Notes under the pieces: generated by a model
Databases searched by the model: none
Told to the model about the DNA's origin: nothing
What the model saw: the letters and a program-made list of their open reading frames with translations, nothing else
Translations under genes and position numbers: made by a program
Assembly: GCF_009497155.1 (NCBI RefSeq)
Contig: NZ_WINI01000009.1
Location: forward strand, 124,001-188,000
DNA length: 64,000 bases
Direction of reading: 5' to 3'
Source of the DNA: Glaciimonas soli
GTDB taxonomy: Bacteria > Pseudomonadota > Gammaproteobacteria > Burkholderiales > Burkholderiaceae_D
Shown: positions 36,450 to 44,652 of the stretch, in pieces
Position numbering within the stretch: the stretch's first letter is position 1
Layout: every line of letters begins with the position of its first letter

Positions 36450-37324
36450 CCGCCGAGATCTCCCTTTTCGTAAAGTTCTACCAAAGCGTCGAAAATTTCC
36501 GGTGCCTTCTGCGTATTGGCGCCTATGCGCGCGTTAATCTCAAGGATATGGGCGACACCATTGCTATCGCGCCGGATATCCATATCCAGCGGGCCAACAA
36601 GATTCAGCGCTTTGACCGCAGACAACGCGAGCTCGCACACATCAGGAACGCTTACCCGTACCACCTCCAGCGCGTTGCCGGTACGCCCCTCGCGCAACGA
36701 TGTTTTTTCGAAAACGGTGGCCACCATAGTCCTCATCGGTTGATTCGGCTGAATCATCAGTAATACATCATATTCCGTACCCGGCATGAATTCTTGCCAC
36801 ACCAGATTGTTGCCGACACATTCGGTATGAGGCCCGTCATGCACGACTACCTGACGCCCGCCGCGGCCTATCCTGGGTTTGGAAATACAAGGGAAACCCA
36901 AGGGCATGACTTCTGCCGAACCAGGATCACCGATAGCACTGTTGGGAACGGCGACACCTGCCGCCATCAGACTTTGCGCAGTGAGCCATTTGTCGTTACA
37001 AATTGCCACTGCTGCCGGACTAGCCATATAGACGGCGATGCCACGACTGCGATACATGGCCGCACGCTCGGCAACTAAGACCAGCTCTTCTTGTACAGTG
37101 GGGAAAAACCAGGCTATTTCGTAAGTGCAGAACAATTCATCTAACTGCTCTGCGAATGCCGGATCGAGTGCCGGCAGCACTCGGACAAAAACATCTGCGC
37201 AATGATCGACAGGAACCATATCGACTGCGATCACGCGGAAACCCTTATTCTTGAGCGCTTGCATCGCAGCCTTGCCAGAGGGCCCGCCGGCCCCAGTCAC
37301 CAAAACATTTTTGGACTTCGTCAT
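36446..37324 (-). CDS. ATP-grasp domain ligase
   Basis: A 292-residue cytoplasmic protein. NVLVTGAGGPSGKAAMQAL is the N-terminal Rossmann-like preATP-grasp domain, ICNDKWLTAQSLMAAGVAVP begins the ATP-grasp core, FPCISKPRIGRGGRQVVV is the glycine-rich ATP loop, and DMDIRRDSNGVAHILEINARIGAN carries the Mg-binding E and N. This is the carbamoyl-phosphate-synthase-like branch of carboxylate-amine/thiol ligases. It sits between a PIG-L deacetylase (27 nt upstream) and the synthase (4-nt overlap), so its target may be the free amine exposed on the sugar. That role is inference. Confidence 0.85.
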   Translation of the reverse strand: MTKSKNVLVTGAGGPSGKAAMQALKNKGFRVIAVDMVPVDHCADVFVRVLPALDPAFAEQLDELFCTYEIAWFFPTVQEELVLVAERAAMYRSRGIAVYMASPAAVAICNDKWLTAQSLMAAGVAVPNSAIGDPGSAEVMPLGFPCISKPRIGRGGRQVVVHDGPHTECVGNNLVWQEFMPGTEYDVLLMIQPNQPMRTMVATVFEKTSLREGRTGNALEVVRVSVPDVCELALSAVKALNLVGPLDMDIRRDSNGVAHILEINARIGANTQKAPEIFDALVELYEKGDLGG

Positions 37325-37351
37325 TGCTGTCTCCCTGAACCGCTCAAGTCG

Positions 37352-38281
37352 TTACACAGTAAATCTTACGGCTTCGAACGCCTCGGCAGCATGGATGCGC
37401 GCTTGCCCTCCACGCACTCTTGCCAGACTGTGTATCACGTCCTCTTCCAGATAGGATCGGTACGCCGTTTGACTGACATGACATTTCAATGCTTTGATTT
37501 TGTATTCCAGATATAGCGAAACATCGATGTAGCAATTGGGCTGAAAGTCTGGTGGAGTATTTGGGTTTTCATAGCAAAGTATGGTCGGCACTCCGCGAGC
37601 TGCCTCCATTGTTGCCAGGAATACCGCGTGATGATCGCAATGGAAATCATGGCGATTATGTGTAAAAACGACATCTGGGTGCAGTTGCCGCGTGACCTCT
37701 TCAATGACATGTTTGATATCGTCTTGCCGACTACCGAGCTTGGTATCGGGAAACGCATGAACCGTCAGGCTGTCGAGTTTCATCACCCGGCCGCCTTTCT
37801 CCGCCTCCTTTTTACGCGGATTGTCCTTTATTCCCAAGGGATTGATAACACCGACTTCGCCAGCAGAAAATATAATGCCGTGAGTTTCATGGCCCTCTAC
37901 CTTGTAGCGAAGCAATGCAGCTCCGCAGCCAAGTTCGATATCATCCGGATGCGCGCCTACAGCCAGCACGACCAATTTTTTTTGCGGTTTTGACATGAAT
38001 CTAATCAGCCAGATCAGATTGAAAATGATAAATGCCAAAACAATGAAGCTGGCCAGTTGCAGCGCATAAAAAATTGATAGAGCCGGATGTATCGCGCTGG
38101 CGAATTCAAATGCACCGTTGGCTGGCATCAGCACGGCGAGAAGAGGCAAGGCACTTATCGCTCTTCTGGCGGGGGCCGGCAATCCCATCAGCACCAGACG
38201 GAAACGGAAAAGCTGATACGCCACGAGCAACAATATGATCGAATAAATACACAGCAAGATCGCTTCTTGGATGGAAAACAT
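37352..38281 (-). CDS. membrane-anchored PIG-L/LmbE family deacetylase
   Basis: About 309 residues. Three N-terminal hydrophobic segments (residues ~6-24, ~43-60, ~70-95) followed by KPQKK precede the catalytic domain: VGAHPDDIELGCGA supplies the zinc-binding HPDDxE and THNRHDFHCDHHAV supplies the distal His. PIG-L enzymes remove acetyl from N-acetylglucosaminyl groups. Positive-inside charges place the catalytic part in the cytoplasm. ATG 38281 is preferred over ATG 38287 because AGGGG is correctly spaced only for the former. It is the first gene of the polysaccharide operon. The anchor is unusual, because most PIG-L proteins are soluble. Confidence 0.88.
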   Translation of the reverse strand: MFSIQEAILLCIYSIILLLVAYQLFRFRLVLMGLPAPARRAISALPLLAVLMPANGAFEFASAIHPALSIFYALQLASFIVLAFIIFNLIWLIRFMSKPQKKLVVLAVGAHPDDIELGCGAALLRYKVEGHETHGIIFSAGEVGVINPLGIKDNPRKKEAEKGGRVMKLDSLTVHAFPDTKLGSRQDDIKHVIEEVTRQLHPDVVFTHNRHDFHCDHHAVFLATMEAARGVPTILCYENPNTPPDFQPNCYIDVSLYLEYKIKALKCHVSQTAYRSYLEEDVIHSLARVRGGQARIHAAEAFEAVRFTV

Positions 38282-38886
38282 AAACATCCCCTAAAAGAAA
38301 GGCTAGGTGATAAGCGCATCGTTATAGGATGTTTTCCCCTTCAGTACTGGCAGAATTCGATTCCATACTCGGATATTTACTTGTCCAAGTAACGCCATAC
38401 CGATCGCGGCAAAGATACAAATGACCTAAGCCACAACATCTTGATCAAAACCGTAGCTAGCTTGTTTGTTGTATAACAACTCCTCTTTCTTTGGCGCAGT
38501 TTCAGGCGGTCAGCAAAAAATATTTGAAAAAAGTGCGTCACATCGTTCAGCGGTTTCGCTAACAGATAACTAGATAATAGAATTAATAGCCTTGGCATTT
38601 ACGACAAAACCTTGTCGACTTCGGACATGCTTCATGGCAATACATGACGCATAGCAATCATTGCTAATTAACTCAGAAATAGCGGCCTGCATGCTGCCTG
38701 CCAGCGGAAAATACCCGACGCGCTAAAGATTTCATGACTTCTGTCGTTACGCATAAAAGGAAGTCTTTATCAAAAACACGACACAAGATTTTCCCATGCT
38801 GTGAAAAGCAACTGCTTTCATTCGTTGTTCGTAACTGACGCTTTTCACGGACCTGTCGAATGCCCCATTTATGGTGAAAGAAAATC
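38282..38886. other. 605-bp divergent promoter region
   Basis: Lies between the polysaccharide operon (minus) and the chemoreceptor (plus). Two short minus-strand frames (38377-38598, 38673-38978) have no family features. No operator was confidently identified. Confidence 0.4.
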
Positions 38887-40464
38887 ATGCGTCTTAATAT
38901 GCCTGTCAGCAATGTCGAGTATGAACTCAATGATACGCAAACCATCGTATCGACAACCGACACACAGGGAAACATCACTTACGCCAATCCGTACTTCATC
39001 CACGTAAGCGGATTTACTGAACAGGAATTACTAGGCGCACCGCAAAATATTCTGCGTCATCCAGATATGCCGGCGGAAGCGTTTGCCGACATGTGGCGGA
39101 CCATCAAGAATGGTCAGTCATGGACCGGTATCGTCAAGAACCGCTGCAAGAATGGCGATTTTTATTGGGTACAAGCCAATGTCACGCCGGTAATAGAAAA
39201 CGGCCGCCCAGTCGGCTACATGTCGGTACGCACCAAGCCTGGCCGCAAACAGGTGGAGAAAGCCGCAGCGCTATATAAAAAGATGAAGGACGGCAATCGC
39301 GACAAGATCGTCATTGACCAGGGTACTGCTAACAAGAGCGGTATATTGGCCAGGCTAGTCTCGCTCAGAAATATCTCGCTTGGTAAGCGCGTAGCATGGA
39401 ACCTGGGCTTCCTGATCTGCGTGCTGGTCGTTTTCGCGACGAATAATTTTCTCTGGCCGGAGTCCATGCAGCAAACGGCACGCGGCTGGCTAACGGCGTT
39501 GGCGGCGATTGCCATTGTCAGCGCCTCCTATTTTTGGTATTCGCTTTACAGTGCCGTCATAGTGCCGTTGAAACAAGCTGTCAGAGTCAGCCAGGTAATG
39601 GCGGGAGGCGATTTGACGTGCGATATAAACACGGTTCGCAAAGATGATATCGGCCAATTGCTGCGATCGTTGCGACAACTCCGGGTTAACCTGAATTCGA
39701 TAGTCGGTGATGTACGCAGCAATTTCGAACAAATCGGCATCGCCACCGAAGAAATCGCAGTCGGCAACGCTGATCTGTCCAGACGTACGGAATCACAGGC
39801 CACAGCGCTGGAAGAAACCGCTTCCAGCATGGAACAACTGGCATCCACGGTAGCGCAAAACAGCAACAACGCCACACAAGCCAATGAAATGGCCGATGGT
39901 GCTTCACAAGTCGCAGGCAAAGGCGGTGACATCGTGTCGCAAGTGGTGACCACGATGGGCGATATCCGCAGTTCATCAAAAGAGATAGTCAGTATCATCA
40001 GCATCATTGAAAGCATAGCTTTCCAGACCAACATCCTGGCGCTAAATGCAGCTGTTGAGGCAGCGCGCGCTGGTGAGCAAGGACGCGGATTTGCCGTGGT
40101 AGCCGCCGAAGTCAGGAACCTGGCCCAGCGTAGCGCGACAGCAGCGAAGGAAATCAAGCATCTGATTGACGTCTCGGTAGAAAAAGTCGAAGCAGGTACT
40201 GTATTGGCCGAGCACGCCGGCGTCACTATGCGCGAAATCATTCATTCAGTGCAAAGAGTGAGCAACATCATGGGCGATATCGCGACCGCTTCGCGGGAAC
40301 AAAATTCTGGCATTGCGCAGGTTAATGTTGCAGTGGCGCAGATGGATGAAGTGACCCACAAAAATGCTGCGCTGGTGGAACAGGCAGCGGCGGCTGCGGG
40401 TAGCTTGCAGGATCAGACAATGAAGCTGGTACAGGCATTGACGGTATTCAAGCTTGGCCGTTAG
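38887..40464 (+). CDS. PAS-containing methyl-accepting chemotaxis protein (Aer-like)
   Basis: A 525-residue receptor. An N-terminal PAS domain (residues ~15-115: TDTQGNITYANPYFIHVSGF, ILRHPDMPAEAFADMWRTIK, GDFYWVQANVTPVIENG) matches the FAD-binding PAS of Aer. Two hydrophobic helices follow (~172-190, ~200-220), then HAMP and a long signalling coiled coil containing IIESIAFQTNILALNAAVEAARAGEQGRGFAVVAAEVR, the universal MCP hairpin tip. Expected role: redox/oxygen taxis through CheW-CheA. It lacks a C-terminal CheR-docking pentapeptide. No che genes are adjacent. Confidence 0.93.
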   Translation: MRLNMPVSNVEYELNDTQTIVSTTDTQGNITYANPYFIHVSGFTEQELLGAPQNILRHPDMPAEAFADMWRTIKNGQSWTGIVKNRCKNGDFYWVQANVTPVIENGRPVGYMSVRTKPGRKQVEKAAALYKKMKDGNRDKIVIDQGTANKSGILARLVSLRNISLGKRVAWNLGFLICVLVVFATNNFLWPESMQQTARGWLTALAAIAIVSASYFWYSLYSAVIVPLKQAVRVSQVMAGGDLTCDINTVRKDDIGQLLRSLRQLRVNLNSIVGDVRSNFEQIGIATEEIAVGNADLSRRTESQATALEETASSMEQLASTVAQNSNNATQANEMADGASQVAGKGGDIVSQVVTTMGDIRSSSKEIVSIISIIESIAFQTNILALNAAVEAARAGEQGRGFAVVAAEVRNLAQRSATAAKEIKHLIDVSVEKVEAGTVLAEHAGVTMREIIHSVQRVSNIMGDIATASREQNSGIAQVNVAVAQMDEVTHKNAALVEQAAAAAGSLQDQTMKLVQALTVFKLGR

Positions 40465-40813
40465 TCGCAGCGACAGTCGGCACTTTTATATTAGCCAACG
40501 ATAGGACTGAGCATGTTTCGCATCGCACCTCCGTTCGAGAAGGTCTGGAACTACGTGTCTTATCTAATCGCTCAGTACCAGTGAAGATGGCATCGGTATT
40601 TTAGCCGGGGAATCGCTGCTTTGAATTTTCCCCACTCTTCATTCACAAAAACTCCACCTTGCCCATCAGTAGAAAAAACGGTCGACAAGTCAGATCCATC
40701 CTTGGTTTTTCTCACCAAGGATGGTGACAAGCGATCTATTGGAATACATCAAGCTATAAAGCTAAGCAAATTATGCACGAGTCACTCATCACATCAACGA
40801 GTGCCCGGTCTGC
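40465..40813. other. 349-bp intergenic region with hairpin at 40696-40724
   Basis: CCATCCTTGG (40696-40705) pairs with CCAAGGATGG (40715-40724) around a T-rich loop. Its job is unclear, but it lies between the convergent chemoreceptor and roadblock genes and may end transcription. No gene seen. Confidence 0.5.
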
Positions 40814-41173
40814 TTACAGCGCTAACGATTGCTCGCACTCCAGCACTCTGCGGCGTGCCAGAGCAAGATTGGATTTGGTCTTATCCAGAACCATATAGAT
40901 AAAAAGACCTTCATTTTTTTCTATCGGGCGCAGGATATGGTACTGCTTGCCAAGAGTAATTAAAATATCTTCGATATTGTCCTTGAGCCCGAGACTTTTC
41001 ATGGTTTTCATCTTGGCGCGAACTACCTCAGTGTTGCCGGCAGCGGCCAGTTCCAAGTCCACACCTGTTCCACCGGAACCCAAAATCATTCCGCTGCTGC
41101 TGTCTACAATAGCCGCAGCCAATCCACCATCGATACTCAACAAATTTTCAACGACGACATCAATATTACTCAT
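40814..41173 (-). CDS. roadblock/LC7 domain protein
   Basis: A 119-residue protein composed of one roadblock/LC7 (longin-like) domain: LLSIDGGLAAAIVDSSSGMILGSGG, EVVRAKMKTMKSLGLKDNIEDILITLGKQYHILRP and GLFIYMVLDKTKSNLALAR. In bacteria such proteins act as GTPase-activating or docking partners of MglA-like small GTPases. It is the last gene of a four-gene minus-strand operon that also contains a small GTPase and a second roadblock protein. Its gap to the preceding gene is 96 nt. Confidence 0.85.
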   Translation of the reverse strand: MSNIDVVVENLLSIDGGLAAAIVDSSSGMILGSGGTGVDLELAAAGNTEVVRAKMKTMKSLGLKDNIEDILITLGKQYHILRPIEKNEGLFIYMVLDKTKSNLALARRRVLECEQSLAL

Positions 41174-41269
41174 ACTTTCCTCGCTTAATAATTAGTGGCG
41201 TTTAATAGAAAACATCACCGCCGGCCAACCAACGTCGGAGATGCCTGGAGCAGTATTAGGGGCTGATAT

Positions 41270-41671
41270 TTAGTGACTGATATCTAATTGGTGTTCAAAA
41301 TTTTTGGCAATTTTGTCCACCATCCATGCCGTGCGCCCGAGATTGGCATCTTGGTTGGCAACGACGCAAAGTAGATAGGGATATTTCTTGTCTAGAGATC
41401 GGAAAATGATTCTTCCTGTTGGCGTTTCAAGCATCAGGCGATCACAGCCATGGAAACCGACCTCCTTGCCAACGGATCGCGCAATCGCGATGAGCGAACT
41501 TGTCATCGCCGAGAGACGAACTGCGCTGAATTGCCGTTTCGGATCATAGATAGCGACGTCTTGGCCATCTAAAGTCGTTATGACAGCTGTGGTTATGCCG
41601 TTTAGCGGAAGTTCTATTTGATCAAATACTTGATTCGCTGCGATTGATGCCGACGATAAATTGGTTTTCAT
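41270..41671 (-). CDS. second roadblock/LC7-like protein
   Basis: A 133-residue protein with roadblock-type topology: LNGITTAVITTLDGQDVAIYDP, then FSAVRLSAMTSSLIAIARSVGKEVGF, CDRLMLETPTGRIIFRSL and YLLCVVANQDANLGRTAW. Similarity to its neighbour at 40814 is low in sequence but clear in layout. It starts 12 nt after the GTPase gene. It probably forms a homo- or heterodimer that acts on that GTPase. Confidence 0.8.
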   Translation of the reverse strand: MKTNLSSASIAANQVFDQIELPLNGITTAVITTLDGQDVAIYDPKRQFSAVRLSAMTSSLIAIARSVGKEVGFHGCDRLMLETPTGRIIFRSLDKKYPYLLCVVANQDANLGRTAWMVDKIAKNFEHQLDISH

Positions 41672-41683
41672 TTTTTAATAATT

Positions 41684-42208
41684 TTAGGTAGTGAGCATTA
41701 ACGGCGAAAATATATCCAACGCATCAAGCATTTGTAATTTTTCGCGTACATCTGCGGTAATTACAGGTACTGCGACACCTAGCTTGTCCGCTAATAATGA
41801 TGAAAATCGATTAGATATTTCGGCACTGACCGGCCGCGCCAGTAGCAACATGCAAGGCATCGCCTCGGAAAAAGAAAGGACGGTTCTAACATATTGTTCG
41901 GCCATGTCGACGGCATCTGGCTCGTTTGCGTCAACCATCACGATGACCCCGATAGCGATGGATATCAGCCAGTTGCGCATGAAATCGAAGCGATCCTGCC
42001 CGGGGCTACCGTAAATATGCAGCTGCTCACCATTACCCAGGTCTACCACACCGAAGTCGGCACCAACCGTGGTGCTTGCCTTTGCGGAAGACGAAGGATC
42101 CATATTGGGGACATCGCAATCAACCATCACATTTCCGCACAAGGACCGGATAGCTGTAGTTTTCCCGATCCCCATCGGTCCCAGCAATACAATACGAAGC
42201 CCACTCAT
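41684..42208 (-). CDS. small Ras-like GTPase (MglA/CvnD-like)
   Basis: A 174-residue protein. The P-loop is GPMGIGKTT (10-18), a switch-I-like threonine lies in STTVGADFG, and the G3 equivalent is YGSPGQDRF (66-74). The G4 N/TKxD motif is replaced by LLARPVSAE, so guanine specificity is uncertain, as in the 'ATP/GTP-binding' CvnD proteins of actinobacterial conservons. Its start codon overlaps the upstream gene's stop by one base. Together with two roadblock proteins it forms a GTPase/GAP-type switch module. Confidence 0.85.
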   Translation of the reverse strand: MSGLRIVLLGPMGIGKTTAIRSLCGNVMVDCDVPNMDPSSSAKASTTVGADFGVVDLGNGEQLHIYGSPGQDRFDFMRNWLISIAIGVIVMVDANEPDAVDMAEQYVRTVLSFSEAMPCMLLLARPVSAEISNRFSSLLADKLGVAVPVITADVREKLQMLDALDIFSPLMLTT

Positions 42209-42957
42209 TATCGTGATCTCTCCAATTCATCTGATCGAGCCCGGCTCAACCATTGTTTCATTTTCTTTACAAGCGAGTTCACGCCGATCACGTGTGGCTC
42301 AACAACAATTTCTTTAGAAGACGCATTTCCATCATCGACCTTCACGATTTGTTCGACAAGGACACCATATTTTCTTAACTCATCGAGAAACGAAAATGCC
42401 TCTTGCTCGCTTAAACCACCATCAGAAAGAAGCCAGTCAAAACCGATAGCTTTTTTGGTCATGACTACCAGTATTTTTTGGAAACGAATAGAGAAGAAAC
42501 TTTGCTGTAAATTAATCCACCTCGAGATGCGGTAGTTTTTATTTGCTATTTGATGGGCGCTGGCAGAGTCGGTTTTTACGGCCTTAAGCTCAAGTAATCG
42601 CAAGGCGGCCTGATCTAGTACGTTGACCAATTCCCCCACCCGGAAATTGTCCGGCAAAGTCAGGTCTTCTTCGCACTCTGGGCAGGTGTCGGGTCGAGAA
42701 ATCCATATACAGATACAACCGGCAGGAAGTATCTTCCGATCATGAAAAGTCATTGGCTCCAGAAGGGCTACGGTAGCAACCTTCTGATCGGACGAAGTCC
42801 AGTCAAATATCGTTTGTTTTCTGGCGACCTGCATCATGACTACGTATCGCAGCAATTCTTTTGGGGCCAGATAGCTCGTGCAAATGAATGCGGGTTCACG
42901 CGTCGGAAGAGTGTCGCCTGATGACACCAATCCTGATGTATTGTCGCAACTGAGCAT
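42208..42957 (-). CDS. unknown protein of the roadblock/GTPase operon
   Basis: A 249-residue protein; ATG 42957 is chosen because CAGGGA lies 7 nt upstream (an in-frame TTG is 15 nt earlier). The middle contains a Cys cluster, CICIWISRPDTCPECEEDL, that could bind metal. Two helical segments flank it (LVNVLDQAALRLLELKAVK and the C-terminal SEQEAFSFLDELRKYGVLVEQ, which resembles a winged-helix turn). The N-terminal ~110 residues are beta-rich. I recognise no family. As first gene and translationally linked to the GTPase it may be the sensor or output partner. Confidence 0.65.
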   Translation of the reverse strand: MLSCDNTSGLVSSGDTLPTREPAFICTSYLAPKELLRYVVMMQVARKQTIFDWTSSDQKVATVALLEPMTFHDRKILPAGCICIWISRPDTCPECEEDLTLPDNFRVGELVNVLDQAALRLLELKAVKTDSASAHQIANKNYRISRWINLQQSFFSIRFQKILVVMTKKAIGFDWLLSDGGLSEQEAFSFLDELRKYGVLVEQIVKVDDGNASSKEIVVEPHVIGVNSLVKKMKQWLSRARSDELERSR

Positions 42958-43380
42958 TTGTTTTCCCTGCAAACGGATTCAGAATGACATTTCATAAATG
43001 AACCGGCTGTTGGCTGCCGATCCAGGATATTTTTGCATCAGAAATTCTTGTTCGAAGCTTACAAATGTACCGACTTATTTAGTGCAGTTTGCTTTCACGA
43101 TATAGGTAGCCCAGTGATGGGCTGCGACAACAACATCAACTTATAAATGCACTTTTCAAATGCTAACGCATCGCAAAAAAATTCACATTTGATCAAAATG
43201 CAAATAGTGCTGCGCGGTAATAATAAACCAACTAACTGGTTTTAAGGTAAATTTATTTCGCGCGATTTTCGTAATTTTTGGCGAGGATAAAAGGTGACAG
43301 ATCGGAGCATTGATTTGATTGCCTGCACATACTTTTTTCCAAAAAAATATACTACGTGACGGCCTTATCGACATCCGAAA
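42958..43380. other. 423-bp AT-rich region at the accessory-region border
   Basis: No gene recognised. It contains the promoter of the roadblock operon (minus strand) and the point at which the integrase remnant loses homology. Confidence 0.4.
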
Positions 43381-43818
43381 TTGGTAGATATCTTTAACAA
43401 ATCACCGGTTGTGGCTGCAAAAAAATTACATATGAAATTGGTGCGCGCCAGCTTGAAATGCATCTCAAATCGAAAACAGGTAATGCAACGACGCAAGTCT
43501 GAACATAGACCAGAAGGGCGTTACGTGTTCGAGAACAACGCGGGGCAAGAACGCGGCTATGTGACACAGGCAATCCAAAAGGCGATAGATAGAGCCGCAC
43601 TCAATGCCCCTGATGTCATCAAAAAAATGCGCAAGGTTACGATGCATACACTTCGTCACTCATATGCCAGCAAGCTGGTCAAGAATGGCATCAGTCTGTT
43701 TGAGGTTTCAGTACTGCTTGGGCATTCTGATCCCAAAATGACACCGCGCTATGCTCACCTTGCACCGAACGATGCCAGTCGCAAAGCCGTAGATCTGACC
43801 AATACCAGACACACTTGA
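43381..43818 (+). pseudogene. tyrosine recombinase (integrase) remnant, C-terminal part only
   Basis: Residues ~60-140 of this frame match the C-terminal catalytic region of phage integrases: VTMHTLRHSYASKLVKNGIS (H-x-x-R box), LLGHSDPKMTPRYAHL (box with His and the nucleophilic Tyr). The first catalytic Arg and the whole core-binding domain are absent, and the N-terminal 45 residues do not look like integrase, so the gene is a degraded relic. It stands 270 nt before a tRNA-Gly fragment, the normal relation of an integrase to its attachment site. Confidence 0.8.
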
Positions 43819-43826
43819 TGCCTGCA

Positions 43827-43880
43827 AACCATCTGATCGGAAAGTTACCCGATATTCCCCATATCGGCGGTCAGATGGTT
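43827..43880. repeat. 10-bp inverted repeat after the integrase remnant
   Basis: AACCATCTGA (43827-43836) and TCAGATGGTT (43871-43880) are perfect complements, with CCTGC/GCAGG outside them at 43821 and 43893. It may be the integrase terminator or a recombination site arm. Confidence 0.45.
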
Positions 43881-44089
43881 TCAGCATTTCTCGCAGGGGA
43901 ATCACAGTCAAAAATTGCGTGAATTGCGATGATCGCAATCCGGAATCGAGGGATGTCTTATGCAGGTTTTTACCGGACGGTGATCCGATGCGATCACACT
44001 TCGGATAAATCAGCCATCACATTCCCTATCCCCTCAACCACCTTTCAAATTTGCAAACCCCGCTCAAACCCGCGTAAAATGCGGGTATC

Positions 44090-44130
44090 GCGGGTGTAGT
44101 TCAGTGGCAGAATGAAAGCTTCCCAAGCTT
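44090..44130 (+). pseudogene. 5' half of tRNA-Gly(CCC), broken in the anticodon stem
   Basis: GCGGGTG-TA-GTTC...GAAT-G-AAAGC-TTCCCAA-GCTT gives a normal acceptor 5' strand, D arm and anticodon loop with CCC at 44122-44124. The anticodon 3' strand then fails at its last pair, and no variable region, T arm or acceptor 3' strand follows. The break within the anticodon arm is a classic integrase crossover position. Confidence 0.75.
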
Positions 44131-44139
44131 ATCTAGTTT
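44119..44139. repeat. left copy of 21-bp inverted repeat containing the tRNA-Gly anticodon arm
   Basis: Begins CTTCCCAAGCTTATCTAG and matches the reverse complement of 46081-46101 with a single mismatch. The repeat starts inside the tRNA fragment and continues past it. Confidence 0.8.
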
Positions 44140-44652
44140 CCTATATCTGGCGCGGTATTACAGCCTATTTCCGCTCCGCAAATACTCTATTTTTACTGCC
44201 TTGCATCCCAATAAATATGCGACTCTAAATATTTTTGCGGAGCAGTTTTTCGGTAGAAAAATCCGAAGCTAAACGATAGCTCGACGCAAATAAAAAGACC
44301 AACATTTCCGTAGGTCTTTTGGATTTCCTGCAGTGGTTGCAGGGACAGGATTTGTACGTTATATACCAATCCGATTGAAGTAGCATATCGCCCTATTGGC
44401 GCAGTTTCGGGAGGTGCCAAGTCCAGGCTATGATCTACGGGCTACACCCCCGCCCTGTCATTCCTGCTTTATTGTCAATTACTCCATAAAACCTACTATT
44501 TTAACCACGCACAAAGAAACTCTCTTGATGGATATTATGCAAATTCCGTAGGGCAACGTAACAATCGGCATTGAATAGCCGATAGAATATAAATAATGTA
44601 AATTTGTTGTCGATGATTGCAAAGATTGCATGGAATATTTTGGACCACTGAA
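44140..44652. other. 513-bp region upstream of the HilA-like regulator
   Basis: No gene recognised; a 75-codon minus-strand frame at 44193-44420 is unsupported. Promoter DNA of the regulator. Confidence 0.4.

Noticed and set aside
40621-40902. Plus-strand frame across the hairpin after the chemoreceptor
   Set aside because: Overlaps the end of the roadblock gene and lacks any family features.
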